A stretch of 64,000 nucleotides of DNA from Azorinus chamasolen (GCA_963576725.1 OY755242.1:29438725-29502724), one strand, 5' to 3'; numbered from the stretch's first letter, positions 1 to 11,132 are shown. The notes: a model not told the origin generated them from the letters alone. A program made the numbers and translations.

Positions 1-299
1 GAATATTCATGTAGGAAATAATGGCATCATGAATTTTGATTAGCTGAAGTTTTATGATGGCATATGTACATAGGAGGTTTTGTAGAAACTGTGGAGAAAT
101 GAACTTGCACATGGTATAATCTGTCCGTCCGTATTTCTTGACCATTTTTTTCTTCAAATTTGCTACATGTATAAGAATTGTCATGAATAAAAGCTTTAAT
201 AAGTTTGATTTTCAGAGGAATCTGTCATGGGAAACCACTTTTTTTCTCTGACAATGTGACTGCATGGGGTTTGTGAGCTTGCTCACTAAAGTTCTTCAC

Positions 300-455
300 T
301 TTCATAAGCAGGAATTTTAGACTTGTGTAGTTTTGAAACCATTGTGATAAAAAGAGCATTTGCTCCTATGGAGCAAATGCTCTATTTATCACATTTTTTT
401 CAAACTGTGACTTTTACAGAGGTGCCAAAATGCGTCACTAGGAGGGAATGTGTGT
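300..455. mobile_element. PB-A palindromic MITE, degraded ends
   Basis: An imperfect palindrome of about 68 bp (335-402) is centred on GCTCCTATGGAGC, with arms reading AAACCATTGTGATAAA and its complement. The flanks match other PB-A copies in the window (AGGAGGGAATG to the right), but no intact TTAA end is left. It lies in the RNF14 intron just before exon 519-691. Confidence 0.7.
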
Positions 456-518
456 CAAATTTGATACAATAAGTTTTGTATCAAAGAATTAATATGTTGA
501 GATCATTTCTATACTTAG

Positions 519-691
519 ACAATTTGATCAAGCTTCGACAGGAGTATTTGAATGGTGACGAGGCCACGAAGAGGCTCCTGGAGAAGCGGTATGGCAAGGT
601 CACCATTCAACAGGCCTTGGAAGAGAGCTTTACCAATGAGTGGCTCAATAAACACTCCAAGGCATGTCCAGGGTGCGGAGCTCACATACAG
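519..691 (+). CDS. RNF14: RNF14-like RBR E3 ubiquitin ligase, penultimate coding exon
   Basis: The exon encodes the end of the IBR-to-RING2 linker and the first half of RING2 of an RBR (RING-IBR-RING2) E3 ligase. It reads LIKLRQEYL, then KRYGKVTIQQALEE, then the zinc-binding CPGCG motif, a pattern I know from RNF14/ARA54. RBR ligases pass ubiquitin from an E2 through a RING2 cysteine. The acceptor is placed after TTTCTATACTTAG (518), so the first codon is split (its first base lies in an upstream exon). The donor is CAG|GTATGT at 691/692, phase 0. An alternative acceptor a few codons away is possible. The upstream RWD, RING1 and IBR exons lie left of the window. The 4.85-kb intron that follows splits RING2 between its first zinc ligands and the catalytic cysteine. 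Confidence 0.9.
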
Positions 692-812
692 GTATGTTAG
701 CTGAGAAGATTCTGAAATAAGTATTAATCCTTTTCACCATTTTACACTTTTGCAAATAGTGTAGACACAGATCATGAAAGCCTTTTAATGCCATAGATAT
801 GCCTTTTAACTC

Positions 813-1025
813 CATAGATATGCCTTTGCAAACAGAGTAGACTGAGGTCAGATGGCTCCTTTAGGAGCTGTCTGATAAGGGTCTACTCTGTTTGCTTATG
901 GCATAATATAGATCTGATTCTACAGTTTCTGCCATGGCAAAACAATTACTGTTGTAAAATGCCATTTTAAAAAATCATCTAATTAATATTCATGAAGTCA
1001 TTATTCTTACATGAATAAAGGGTTA
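813..1025. mobile_element. PB-C palindromic MITE
   Basis: The centre CAAACAGAGTAGAC ... GGCTCCTTTAGGAGCTG ... CTACTCTGTTTG is followed by the PB-C right arm (GATTCTACAGTTTCTGCCATGG, then ATTAATATTCATGAAGTCATT) and ends AAAGGGTTAA at about 1025. It lies in the last RNF14 intron. Confidence 0.75.
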
Positions 1026-1309
1026 ATTAGCTGATTGCATACCTGTATTGATTTCATGCTTACCTATGCAAACTGTTTGGATCTAGAGGAAACACTGGGT
1101 AGCTTTGCATCTCATTATGGTCTAAATTGTTTGTGTCACTCAGAGAGTCAAAGGAGACTGCAATATTTGCAAACAATGGTTTACTCAATATGCTAAAGAC
1201 GAAATTAATAATCTCTCCAGTTTACACCTCTGCAAATAAAGTAGATCCAGATCAGACAGCTGATTATCTACTGTTTGCTATGGTAATAAATTTCCATTTT
1301 TTATTATTA

Positions 1310-3000
1310 TGCCCCCCAGATCAAATTCGGGGGGGGGGGCATATTGTTTTTGCCCTGTCTGTCTGTTTGTCTGTTTGTTTGTCAGCAACTTTAACATTGG
1401 TCATAACTTTTAAGCCAGTACAGATAGCGACTTGATATTTGGCATGCATATGTATCTCATAAAGCTGCACATTTTGAGGGGTGACATGTCAAGGTCAAGG
1501 TCATCCTTTCAGGTCAGAGGTCAAATATATGGGTCAAATCACCAACTTTAACATTGGCCATAACTTTTGGACCAGTAGAGATAGAGACTTGATATTTGGC
1601 ATGCTTGTGTATCTCATAAAGCTGCACATTTTGGGGGGTGACATGTCAAGGTCAAGGTAACGCAAACTTAACATTGGTCATAACTTTTGAGCCAGTACAG
1701 ATAGAGAGTTGATATTTGGCATGCATATGTATCTCATAAAGCCGCACATTTTGAGGGGTGACATATCAAGGTCAATGTCATCCTTCAAGGTCAGAGGTCA
1801 AATATATGGGTCAAATCACCGACTTTAACATTGGCCATAACTTTTGGACCAGTATAGATAGAGACTTGATATTTGGCATGCTTGTGTATCTCATGAAGCT
1901 GCACATTTTGAGGGGTGACATGTCAAGGTCAAGGTCATCCTTCAGGGTCAAAGGTCAAATTGTCTGTTTTTTTGGCTGTAACTTTAACGCAAACTTAACA
2001 TTGGTCATAACTTTTGAGCCAGTACAGATAGAGACTTGATATTTGGCATGCATATGTATCTCATAAAGCCGCACATTTTGAGGGGTGCCATGTCAAGGTC
2101 AAGGTCATCCTTCAAGGTCAGAGGTCAAATATATGGGTCAAATCACCGACTTTAACATTGGCCATAACTTTTGAACCAGTACAGATAGAGTCTTGATATT
2201 TGGTATGCATGTGTATCTCATGAAGCTGCACATTTTGAGGGGCAACATGTCAAGGTAAAGGTCATCTTTTAGGGTCAAAGGTCACCGACTTTAACTTTGG
2301 CCATAACTTTTGAACCTGTAGATACAGACTTGACATTTGGTATGCATGTGTATCTCATGAAGATGCACCGTTTGGGGGTGACATGTCAAGGTCAAGTTCA
2401 TCTTTCAGGGTCAAAGGTCACCGACTTTAACATTGGCCATAACTTTAGAACCAGTAGAGATACCGACTTGACATTTGATATACATGTGTATCTCATGGAG
2501 CTGCACAGGGTGGGGGTGACATGTCAAGGTCATCTTTCAGGGTCAAAGGTCACCGACTTTAACATTGGCCATAACTTTTGAACCAGTAGAGATACAGACT
2601 TGATAGTTGGTATACATGTGTTTCTCATTTGGCTGCACAGTTTGAGGGGTGACATGTCAAGGTCAAGGTCATCTTTGAAGGTCAAAGGTCATTAACATTG
2701 GCCATAACGTTTGAACCAGTAGATATACAGCCTTGATACTGGTATGCATGTGTATCTCATGAAGCTGCACAGTTTGAGGGGTGACATGTCAAGGTCAAGG
2801 TCATCCTTCATGGTCAAAGGTCACCAACTTTTAGCATTGGCCATAACTTTTGAACCATTAGAGATACAGACTTGATATTTGGGATGCATGTGTACCCCAT
2901 GAAGCTGCACAGTTTGAGGGGTGACATGTCAAGATCAAGGTCATTCTTCAGGATCAAATATCATATCGAGGGGGCATAGTGTTTCACAAACACATCTTGT
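1310..3000 (+). repeat. R1 dispersed repeat with about 10-11 tandem units rich in TCAAGGTCA
   Basis: The element opens with a C/G-run inverted motif (GCCCCCCAGATC ... GGGGGGGGGGCATATTG) and closes with GGGGGCATAGTGTTTCACAAA. Between them is a tandem array of roughly 110-150-bp units, each reading CATTGGCCATAACTTTTG, then TGATATTTGG, ATGCATGTGTATCTCAT, and a block of TCAAGGTCA-type sites. Short open frames inside it are repeat by-products. A truncated relative lies at 29497-29868. Confidence 0.9.
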
Positions 3001-3002
3001 TT

Positions 3003-3449
3003 TTAGCTCCACTTTTTCAAAAAGTGGAGCTATTGTCATGACCCTCTCGTCGGCGTCGGCGTTGGTTAACCTTTTTGTTAAGGTCCTTTTCTCAGAAACC
3101 ATCAGAGACATTTGGTTCATATTTTGTATGTATGTTTACTATCACAACGGGAACCCATTTCACAAGGGTAGGTAACCCTAAAATTAAATTTGCTATAGTT
3201 ATGCCCCTTTTTCGACTTAGAATTTTCATTGTTGGTTAAGTTTTATGTTCAGGTCCATGTCTCAGAAACTGTCCAAGATATTTGGTTCATCTCTGGTATA
3301 CATATTAACTATTACAATGGGGGCCATTTCACAAGGGCAGGTGACCCTAAAATTAATTTTGCTGTTATCTCCCCTTTCTGACTTAGACATCCACTACACT
3401 ATCCAGCACTAAAGAAAATGGAGCGCGCTGTCTGCGGACAGCTCTTGTT
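3003..3449 (+). repeat. R2 dispersed repeat
   Basis: It begins with a hairpin AGCTCCACTTTTT ... AAAAAGTGGAGCT, runs through GTCGGCGTCGGCG and two diverged copies of a block (TTAAGGTCC ... CTCAGAAAC ... TTTGGTTCA ... TTCACAAGGG), and ends GCGCGCTGTCTGCGGACAGC. A second copy at 12184-12630 has the same order of parts. It has no coding potential and the mobilisation class is unknown. Confidence 0.85.
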
Positions 3450-3940
3450 TATATTTATACTACGGCAAACAAAGTTTGAGAGGGGTTACATAGGAGTCAG
3501 TGTGTTGGTCGGTCGTTGGTCTGTCTGTCTGTGGCACAACCTGGCACAAAAATCTTGTGACGCAAACTACTTCTATATTTACTGATTTACATCAAACTTT
3601 GCATATGCATTAATTATGAAGTGTAGATGTGTATGACACAATTTCACGTGTTTAGCCATAGGCATTGCAGAATCATCTCCCCTTGAATTTTAATTTTTTT
3701 TGTCATCGATTGGTCTGTCTGTCTGTGGCACAACCTGGCACATATCTTGTGACGCAAACTACTTCTACATTTCCTTACCGATTTACATCAAACTTTGCAT
3801 ATGCATTAATTATGAAGTGTAGCTGTGCATGACACAATTTCATCTGTTTAGCCGTGGGCTGGTCCGGATCCTTATTTTCTGTGACAAAAAGTCTGAAGTG
3901 GGGATATCAGTGTCCTATGGACACATTTCTAGTTTTGGTG
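3450..3940 (+). repeat. R3 dispersed repeat, two tandem units
   Basis: The start CAAACAAAGTTTGAGAGGGG is a relative of the CAAACAGAGTTTGAGGGGG start of satellite R5. Two tandem units of about 190 bp follow, each with TCTGTCTGTCTGTGGCACAA, GACGCAAACTACTTCTA and TTTACATCAAACTTTGCAT. It lies in the last RNF14 intron. Confidence 0.75.
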
Positions 3941-3999
3941 TATTGTTATTTGCAGTGAGTAGAGCCTTACATGGAAATATTCATTAGCTAAATGGTAGA

Positions 4000-4233
4000 C
4001 CCTTTCCATGTTCTATATTTTTTCCAAATACCTTCTGAATATTCATGAACAAAATAGTTAAGATGAAATATGGAAGGTAGAGCGTAGCCATTTTAGAAAC
4101 TAAAGAAACAGATCTATCAAATTCCATTTTCAAACAGAGCAGACCCTGATCAGAAGGCTCCTACAGGAGCTGTTTGATCTGGGTCTACTCTGTTTGCAAA
4201 TGTGTGAAAAGGCGATGCAAAGGAAAGGATTAA
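4000..4233. mobile_element. PB-B palindromic MITE
   Basis: Left end ACCCTTTCCATGTTCTATA, PB-B arm with CTACTGAATATTCATG-like sequence and GTAGCCATTTTAGAAA, centre GGCTCCTACAGGAGCT (4157-4172), right end GGAAAGGATTAA. Both ends have drifted from the consensus. Confidence 0.75.
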
Positions 4234-4365
4234 TAACACACTAGCTAAGTTGAATAGTACACTTATGCTCTGCAAAAACTGTGTCAGTCCAGAATTAAAC
4301 TACAGTAAAACCTCTCTATAATGACTACTGTAAAACAATTTTTCAGACAGATGGTAGCTGAACCG

Positions 4366-4685
4366 TTTACCCCATGAATATTCATGTAAGATATCATGAA
4401 AATTTATTAATGGTATACATTATATGTACATATTACTTTTTGCTATTTATAGAAACTGTAGAGTCAAATCTATTATAATTTCTTAATCAATCAGAGCAGA
4501 CCATGATCAGAAGGAGCCTCTGTTCTGGATCTACTCTGTTTGCAATGGCTTAAAAACGTCTTATCATTTGCATTACTCTTCTCCTGCATAAACCCTTTAC
4601 CTGTTCACTATTTCTGTAAGAAATAATGACATGAATATTTATGAGCTGACTTTAATAATGGTACATGAACACAGTGTTGTTTTAC
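4366..4685. mobile_element. PB-C fragments, side by side
   Basis: The first piece (4366-4560) has the ATGAATATTCATGTAAGA arm and a damaged centre (AGAAGGAGCCTCTGTTCTGG). The second (about 4600-4680) is a left arm only, starting AACCCTTTACCTG. Neither has two intact termini. Confidence 0.6.
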
Positions 4686-4689
4686 CCTT

Positions 4690-4932
4690 TCCCTGTTCTA
4701 TATTTTTCAAACGCTGTACAGCGATACACCATATCACCGTGACAAGTGAACAATAAATAAACTATTTTTAGAACAAGTCACGTGACAATAAGTTACCTAA
4801 ATTGATGTACTTCAGCCTAACAATTTTTATTTTCTTCACCCTAATGAAGACCTAATTTGTAGGTCGAAAACGTTTAGTTACAAAATTAAAAAGTTACATT
4901 AAAACCCCTGAGATCGTTGGTTCTACTATATT
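4690..4932 (+). other. Sequence interrupting a PB-B left arm, with retroelement-tail-like hairpin
   Basis: A PB-B-like start (CCCTTTCCCTGTTCTATA) breaks off near 4710 and a similar start resumes near 4936, so about 230 bp look inserted. The insert carries GAAGACCTAATTTGTAGGTC followed by GAAAACGTTTAG. This resembles the GAAGGCC...GGCCGAAACG hairpins found at the 3' ends of some retroelements. No coding remnant or target duplication was recognised, so the class is open. Confidence 0.35.
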
Positions 4933-5180
4933 TTACCTTTCTTCTGTTCTATATTTATTCCAAATTTCAATACCCACTGTATATTTATGGAAAAATAGAT
5001 ATATAGTGAAGTACGTAAAGTGGAAAATTGTAGCCATTTTAGAAAGTGAATAAAGATATCTTTCAAATTCCATTAACAAACAGAGCAGACCCTGTTCAGA
5101 TTGCTCCTATAGAAGCCATCTGATCTGGGTCTACCCTGTTTGCAAATGCTTGAAAACATGTTTACATGAGGGAAAGGGTT
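4933..5180. mobile_element. PB-B palindromic MITE
   Basis: Left end ACCTTTCTTCTGTTCTATA, centre TTGCTCCTATAGAAGCCA flanked by CAAACAGAGCAGACCCTG and GGTCTACCCTGTTTGC, right end ATGAGGGAAAGGGTT. The centre palindrome has lost symmetry by point changes. Confidence 0.75.
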
Positions 5181-5199
5181 TTCTATTATAATTGTATAA

Positions 5200-5442
5200 C
5201 CCTTTCCCTGTTCTATGTTTATTACAATTTTCATTACCTACTGAATATTCATGGACAAAATAGTTGTAATGAAATATGGAAGATGGAACATTGTAGCCAT
5301 TTTAGAAAGAATAGACACATATCTATCGATTTCCATTAGAAAATAGAGCAGACCCTGATCAGACGGCTCCTATAGGAGCCGTCTGATCTAGGTCTACTCT
5401 GTTTGCAAATGCGTGAAAACACGTTTATATGAGGGAAAGGGA
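5200..5442. mobile_element. PB-B palindromic MITE, near full length
   Basis: It runs ATAACCCTTTCCCTG to GAGGGAAAGGGATAA with a perfect centre ACGGCTCCTATAGGAGCCGT (5363-5382). It ends about 100 bp before the last RNF14 exon. The terminal TTAA has drifted on both sides. Confidence 0.8.
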
Positions 5443-5545
5443 TAAACCAACATAGCAGGCATTGATCAGACCTGTTTATGAAAAAGCATTTATATATGAG
5501 AGATGTAAGCTATTCAGGCTAATGAGTTGCTTTGTATTTTTGCAG

Positions 5546-5746
5546 AAGATTGATGGCTGTAACAAGATGACATGTATGAAGTGTCGAGCCTACTTTTGCT
5601 GGATCTGCAACGCAGAACTATCACGAGGCAACCCGTATAACCATTACAACACCATAGGAGATGGCTGCTTTAACAAACTATTTGAGGGTATGAACCTCGA
5701 TGATGAAGATGATTTATTTGATTTCTGGGATTTGGATGATATGTAA
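5546..5746 (+). CDS. RNF14: RNF14-like RBR E3 ubiquitin ligase, last coding exon
   Basis: The acceptor TTTGTATTTTTGCAG (5531-5545) joins in phase 0 to the CAG codon ending at 691, giving CPGCGAHIQ-KIDGCNKMTC across the junction. This is the RING2 core. From family knowledge the cysteine of the GCN motif is the likely catalytic residue, followed by CxxC...FCWIC zinc ligands. The tail RGNPYNHYNTIGDGCFNKLF and an acidic C-terminus (DLDDEDDLFDFWDLDDM-like) fit RNF14, whose C-terminus is also short and acidic. The stop TAA is at 5744-5746. No AATAAA occurs in the first 300 bp after the stop; the nearest I see is 6134-6139, inside repeat DNA. Confidence 0.93.
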   Translation, partial: KIDGCNKMTCMKCRAYFCWICNAELSRGNPYNHYNTIGDGCFNKLFEGMNLDDEDDLFDFWDLDDM

Positions 5747-5837
5747 TAATTTATTAACTATTTACAATGTAATAGTAAGTAGTAAACACTTTTAATATTC
5801 ATTTAACAAGTAATGATATCATGAATATTAATCGAAT

Positions 5838-6125
5838 GACTTATTAGTCCCCCACCCGTTACCGGTTGGGGGACTATTGGTTTGCTCGATTCTGTACGTT
5901 GGTCCGTCCGTCATGCTTCGTGTCCGGGCCATATCTTCTACAAGGGTAGGCTAAATTCATTATAGCTTAAAATATGGAACAAGCATGATGAGAGGAAGTG
6001 TCATACACAAGGGCCATAACTCCAGCATCAACGTTTTTGGGAGTTATTCCCCTTCTTCATATTGTCTTGTCCGGACAATAACTCTTTTTATCCAGTCACC
6101 AGGCTTCTCTAGTGACATAATAAAG
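5838..6125 (+). repeat. R4 dispersed repeat, first piece
   Basis: It opens with a hairpin (AGTCCCCCACCCG ... CGGTTGGGGGACTA) and runs through GGTCCGTCCGTCATGCTTCG. The block AACAAGCATGATGAGAGGAA (5972-5991) recurs at 7122 onward, so a single R4 copy may be split by the material between, which includes a tRNA-like sequence and a long hairpin. Confidence 0.6.
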
Positions 6126-6326
6126 GGGGTGCAAATAAACTTAGGTTTATTTGGTTACTTCCGGTAGTGGAAGGTTTATTAGGTTAGTAGATAAGCGTAA
6201 TGATTCTATAACCATGGAACTATTTTAGTTTTCTGTAAATATTCATAAACATATTGATGGAATAGATCTAACAGATCTATTTGGTCACCAGAAGAATTAT
6301 TCAAATGGGAAAAATAAAAAATAATT

Positions 6327-6420
6327 GGCTACAGCTGGATTCGAACCCGCGCCTGATCCTACAAAAACTAATTCTAATCTCTCTAGAGACGTCGCCCTTA
6401 CCGATTACGCCACTGAGGCC
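6327..6420 (-). pseudogene. tRNA-like sequence (SINE or tRNA pseudogene)
   Basis: Read on the minus strand it has an A-box-like TGGCGTAATCGG and a B-box GGTTCGAATCC, with a region between them longer than a normal tRNA. The acceptor arms (GGCCTCA and TGTAGCC) pair poorly, so a working tRNA is unlikely. Confidence 0.5.
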
Positions 6421-6946
6421 ACATACAAAATGACGTTGATTTATCACTTTTATTAATTTAATCCACCACTGGCAAAACCCGTTTTTGATAAAATCAAGAT
6501 TGACAGATAAATAGTAAATGTTTTCTTTTCACTCTCATGATTATTTGATTGATAAACTCTTACAGGGGCGGTGATAGTCATAAACCTAAATATAGCCTGT
6601 TCAGTTCCATCGATTTCTGAGTGACGTTAGGTAGAATCTAAAAATAGAAACCGAGACTACGTAACTCGAATTTGACCAAAGAATATAGATCATGTCTGTT
6701 TGAAATAACTTATCGACCCTCGATTCAAATCATCTTATTTTTCAAATTCAACCACGTTTCCCTTCTAGTAATACAAGTATCGAAACTATATTCCTCTGCG
6801 GTAGCTCATTAGATCTATTTACGTCTAAATGGAAGTGAAAAGGGAGGGATCCGTTGATCGAAAAATTACATTTTCAATGTAAATTATTTCAAGAGTGTTA
6901 TGAGTCTATAAAAAAGACATTTAACTATATTGACTGGATAAATCGA

Positions 6947-7088
6947 ATAATAGGTTAGTGCCGTAGATGGGACGCCTTTATCCGACTCGGAGAGAAAACA
7001 GTTGAGGCTCGGCAAGCCTCGCCTCAACGTTTTCTCCCCTCGTCGGATAAAGCGTCCCATCTACGGCACTAACCTATTATTCTCTATA
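6947..7088. repeat. Long hairpin (inverted repeat)
   Basis: The arms AATAATAGGTTAGTGCCGTA and TACGGCACTAACCTATTATT are perfect complements, and pairing continues inward through GATGGGACGC, TTTATCCGA, GAGAAAAC and GTTGAGGC to a small GCTCGGCAAGC-like loop. One extra base interrupts the left arm. Its class is unknown. Confidence 0.85.
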
Positions 7089-7104
7089 TCTACTGGTTCA
7101 ATTG

Positions 7105-7291
7105 ATTTGAAACCTCACATATGGAACAAGCATGATGAGAGAAAGTGTCATGCACAATGGCCATAATTCTAGCAACAATATTTTTGGAGTTATTAACCTT
7201 TTTTCATATTGTCTGTTTTATGATTTTTACAAATACCATTAAGAGGGGTCATGTTTATACCATGGTCAACTATACCATGGGTGGGTGGAGT
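7105..7291 (+). repeat. R4 dispersed repeat, second piece
   Basis: ACATATGGAACAAGCATGAT then GTGTCATGCACAATGGCCAT repeat the 5966-6010 sequence with few changes. It ends against the start of satellite R5. Confidence 0.55.
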
Positions 7292-9640
7292 GGGGGGAAG
7301 GGTAGTTTTTATACCCCCACAAACAGAGTTTGAGGGGGGTATACTGGAATCAGCCTGTCATCTTGTACGGCGAACTCCTCCTTCAGTTTCAACCCGATTC
7401 ACTTGACACTTGGCATAATTGTTAATCAGGAGTAGTAGATGTGCAAGACACAAATTTCAGGTCTCTGTGACCTTGACCTTGACCTTTGGCCTTGAAATTG
7501 GTCTTGAAATTGGCAGGCAAAAGCTTGTACTTTGAACTCCTCCTTCACATTCAACCTGATTCACTTGATACTTGGCATAAATGTTACTCAGGAGTAGTAG
7601 ATGTGCAAGACACAAATTTCAGGTCTCTGTGACCTTGACCTTGACCTTTGGCCTTGAAATTGGCAGGCAAAATCTTGTACTTTGAACTCCTCCTTCACTT
7701 TCAACCTGATTCACTTGATACTTGGCATAAATGTTACTCAGGAGTAGTAGATGTGCAAGACACAAATTTCAGGTCTCTGTGACCTTGACCTTGATCTTTG
7801 GCCTTGAAATTGGTCTTAAAATTGGCAGGCAAAATCTTGTACTTTGAACTCCTCCTTCAATTTCAACCTGATTCACTTGATACTTGGCATAAATGTTACT
7901 CAGGAGTAGTAGATGTGCAAGACACAAATTTCAGGTCTCTGTGACCTTGACCTTGACCTTTGGCCTTGAAATTGGTCATGATATTGGCAGGCAAAATCTT
8001 GTACTTTGAACTCCTCCTTCAATTTCAACCTGATTCACTTGATACTTGGCATAAATGTTACTCAGGAGTAGTATATGTGCAAGACACAAATTTCAGGTCT
8101 CTGTGACCTTGACCGTTGGCCTTGAAATTGGTCTTAAAATTGGCAGGCAAAATCTTGTACTTTGAACTCCTCCTTCACTTTCAACCTGATTCACTTGATA
8201 CTTGGCATAAATGTTACTCAGGAGTAGTAGATGTGCAAGACACAAATTTAAAATCTCTGTGACCTTGACCTTTGGCCTTGAAATTGGTCTTAAAATTGGC
8301 AGGCAAAATCTTGTACGGCGAACTCCTCCTTCAGTTTCAACCTGATTTACTTGATACTTGGCATAAATGTTACTCAGGAGTAGTAGATGTGCAAGACACA
8401 AATTTCAGGTTTCTGTGACCTTGACCTTGACCTTTGGTCTTGAAATTGGTCTTGAAATTGGCAGGCAAAATCTTGTACTTTGAACTCCTCCTTCACTTTC
8501 AACCTGATTCACTTGATACTTGGTTTAAATGTTACTCAGGAGTAGTAGATGTGCAAGACACAAATTTAAAATCTCTGTGACCTTGACCTTTGGCCTTGAA
8601 ATTGGTCTTAAAATTGGCAAGCAAAATCTTGTACGGCAAACTCCTCCTTCACTTTCAACCTGATTCATTTGATACTTGGCATAAATGTTACTCAGGAGTA
8701 GTAGATGTGCAAGACACAAATTTCAGGTCTCTGTGACCTTGACCTTGACCTTTGGCCTTGAAATTGGTCATGATATTGGCAGGCAAAATCTTGTACTTTG
8801 AACTCCTCCTTCAATTTCAACCTGATTCACTTGATACTTGGCATAAATGTTACTCAGGAGTAGTATATGTGCAAGACACAAATTTCAGGTCTCTGTGACC
8901 TTGACCTTGACCGTTGGCCTTGAAATTGGTCTTAAAATTGGCAGGCAAAATCTTGTACTTTGAACTCCTCCTTCACTTTCAACCTGATTCACTTGATACT
9001 TGGCATAAATGTTACTCAGGAGTAGTAGATGTGCAAGACACAAATTTAAAATCTCTGTGACCTTGACCTTTGGCCTTGAAATTGGTCTTAAAATTGGCAG
9101 GCAAAATCTTGTACGGTGAACTCCTCCTTCAGTTTCAACCTGATTTACTTGATACTTGGCATAAATGTTACTCAGGAGTAGTAGATGTGCAAGACACAAA
9201 TTTCAGGTCTCTGTGACCTTGACCGTTGGCCTTGAAATTGGTCTTAAAATTGGCAGGCAAAATCTTGTACTTTGAACTCCTCCTTCACTTTCAACCTGAT
9301 TCACTTGATACTTGGCATATATGTTACTCAGGAGTAGTAGATGTGCAAGACACAAATTTAAAATCTCTGTGACCTTGACCTTTGGCCTTGAAATTGGTCT
9401 TAAAATTGGCAGGCAAAATCTTGTACGGCGAACTCCTCCTTCAGTTTCAACCTGATTTACTTGATACTTGGCATAAATGTTACTCAGGAGTAGTAGATGT
9501 GCAAGACACAAATTTCAGGTCTCTGTGACCTTGACCTTGACCTTTGGTCTTGAAATTGGCAGGCAAAATCTTGTACTTTGAACTCCTCCTTCAATTTCAA
9601 TCTGATTCACTTGATACTTGGCATAAATTACAGAATTTTC
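7292..9640 (+). repeat. R5 satellite, about 14 units of roughly 150-165 bp
   Basis: After a start TACCCCCACAAACAGAGTTTG the sequence is a tandem array. Each unit contains CTCCTCCTTCA, TCAACCTGATTCACTTGATA, TTGGCATAAATGTTACTCAG, GAGTAGTAGATGTGCAAGAC and a GTGACCTTGACCTTGACC block, then TTGGCAGGCAAAATCTTGTA. Larger blocks recur (8093-8401 and 9203-9511 are nearly identical in the minus-strand frame), showing higher-order duplication. The 100-aa minus-strand open frames are by-products. Confidence 0.95.
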
Positions 9641-9769
9641 TCTATTTGAACTTTGGGTATTTTTGTTATTTGGTCCTGTTACATGTTCAAAACTTGAATT
9701 TGCAATCAAGGCTGCCGTGTGGGGGTATTCATCACCTTTAGTGATAGTTCTAGTTTTTTTTTAATCTGG

Positions 9770-9990
9770 TTGAGGACTTGTATATTGCATAGCAATACAA
9801 CATGCCCTTGTTTAGTACGGCATATGAACACAGGAAGTTTTATGGTGGAAAATGAAGGATCAGATCTGTATTATTTAATAAGCAAACAGAACAGACCCTG
9901 ATCAGATGGCTCCTGTAGGCACTGTCTGATCTGGATCTACTCTGTAAGCAAAATCATTGAGAGGTATATCTATGGAGTAACAGGTTAAGG
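9770..9990. mobile_element. PB-C palindromic MITE, left end lost
   Basis: GCAAACAGAACAGACCCTG, a damaged centre GGCTCCTGTAGGCACTG and right end GGAGTAACAGGTTAA near 9985. The left terminus is not visible beside the end of satellite R5. Confidence 0.6.
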
Positions 9991-10064
9991 GAAAATAAAA
10001 TCATATCAAAATATCTGTAGAATACTGTCTATACAATACAATACTTGTCTGACTCCTTTATTAA

Positions 10065-10463
10065 CCCTTTACTCCATGAATATTCATGTAAGAAATAATG
10101 ACATCACGGATATTAATCAGATTAATTAATATAATAGCACATGGACAGAGGAAATTTCGACCATGTCAGAAACTGTAGAATCACATCTATATTGTAGTAA
10201 AACCCCTCTAATTCGACCACTTAATGAACAAACATGGCTTTCTTCATATGCAGGTGGTTGCTTAATGCAGGGCAAAAGTAATACAGAAAGCTCCTGTCTG
10301 CATTACATTTGTCCTGCATTAAGCTACCACCTGCATCTAGCACCCAGAATTATACCTCTTTCAGGTGGTCGCATTAGCGGGGTTTTACTGTATATCATTA
10401 GCAAACAGAGCAGACCCTGATCAAATGAGTCCTACAGGAAAGGCGTATTAATTTAGTAAATGG
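10065..10463. mobile_element. PB-C MITE carrying a nested PG-D
   Basis: The left TTAA (10061-10064) is followed by CCCTTTACTCCATGAATATT and the right end is TTAA at 10464-10467. The body is interrupted at about 10195 by a PG-D copy, then resumes with GCAAACAGAGCAGACCCTG and a truncated centre (GAGTCCTACAGGAAAGG). Confidence 0.75.
10197..10390. mobile_element. PG-D palindromic MITE nested in PB-C
   Basis: GTAAAACCCCTCTAATTCGA at the left and GGTTTTACTG at the right are flanked by TA. The inner arms GTGGTTGCTTAATGCAG and TGCATTAAGCTACCACCTGC pair. The centre is asymmetric (AAAGCTCCTGTCTGCATTAC): one half of the usual core is missing. Confidence 0.75.
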
Positions 10464-10554
10464 TTAAGGAATCAGATTTTAGGAATTTAGTGTTAATTTC
10501 AGATTTACAAATCAGATCCCCTAATAACCTTTCACTTGATAGGTCTTTTAATGT

Positions 10555-10574
10555 CCCCCCCCCCCCCCCCCCCC
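10555..10574 (+). repeat. Run of 20 C
   Basis: An uninterrupted run of 20 C residues lies between ATGT and ATCTTTGAAGG. Runs of this length are length-unstable and error-prone in assemblies. The G-rich strand could form a quadruplex. Confidence 0.95.
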
Positions 10575-10672
10575 ATCTTTGAAGGCTCTAATGTTTATTG
10601 ACTTTATTCATTTAATGATTAAAGAGGTTGTGCTGTATTCACGAAAACACATCAAAGGTGCAATTTTAAATT

Positions 10673-10901
10673 GTTTACCTGATGAATATTCATGTAGGAA
10701 ATAAAAGACATCATGAATATTTATCAGCTGCATTTTCATATTGATATATGAGCACATAATGTTTTGGCCATGACTAGAAACTGCAGAATCAGATCTTTTT
10801 TATTTCAGAAGCAAACAGAGCAGACACGGGTCAGACAGATCGTACAAGAATAATCTGATCTGGGTCTACTCTGTTTGCAAAGCATGAAAAGTGGTAAAGG
10901 G
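10673..10901. mobile_element. PB-C palindromic MITE
   Basis: Left end TTTACCTGATGAATATTCAT, centre strongly drifted (CAGACAGATCGTACAAGAAT), right end GTAAAGGGTTAA with TTAA at 10902-10905. Confidence 0.7.
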
Positions 10902-10956
10902 TTAATTGATAGAGCGATGCTGCCCCTTATCTGCTCCTCTGATTCTTTACCATGTA

Positions 10957-11132
10957 CATTAAAACTTCTCTAAACTGGACAGCTGGCAGCTTAATGCAGG
11001 CTGAAAGCCATGCAGAAAGCTCCTCTAGGAGCTTTCTGCATGGCTTTCACCCTGCATTAAGCAGCTACCTGCCGAAAAGTTAGTATCTAAATTCCTCACT
11101 ACTAGAATTCCAGTTTAAAGGGGTTTTACTGT
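10957..11132. mobile_element. PG-D palindromic MITE
   Basis: TTAAAACTTCTCTAAACTGG at the left and AAAGGGGTTTTACTG at the right. The inner palindrome GAAAGCTCCTCTAGGAGCTT (11015-11034) is perfect and continues into matched TGCATGGCTTTCACCCTGCA-type arms. Confidence 0.8.

Noticed and set aside
1127..1435. 102-residue + strand frame
   Set aside because: It spans the junction of unique intron and repeat R1 and has no family resemblance or splice support.
8093..9511. Repeated 102-104-residue minus-strand frames starting MCLAHLLLLSNIY
   Set aside because: They are identical by-products of satellite R5. The hydrophobic start looks like a signal peptide by chance, and the frames are broken at unit boundaries.
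7292..9640. Possible CRISPR-like array
   Set aside because: The tandem units are contiguous with no distinct spacers, and the genome is clearly animal.
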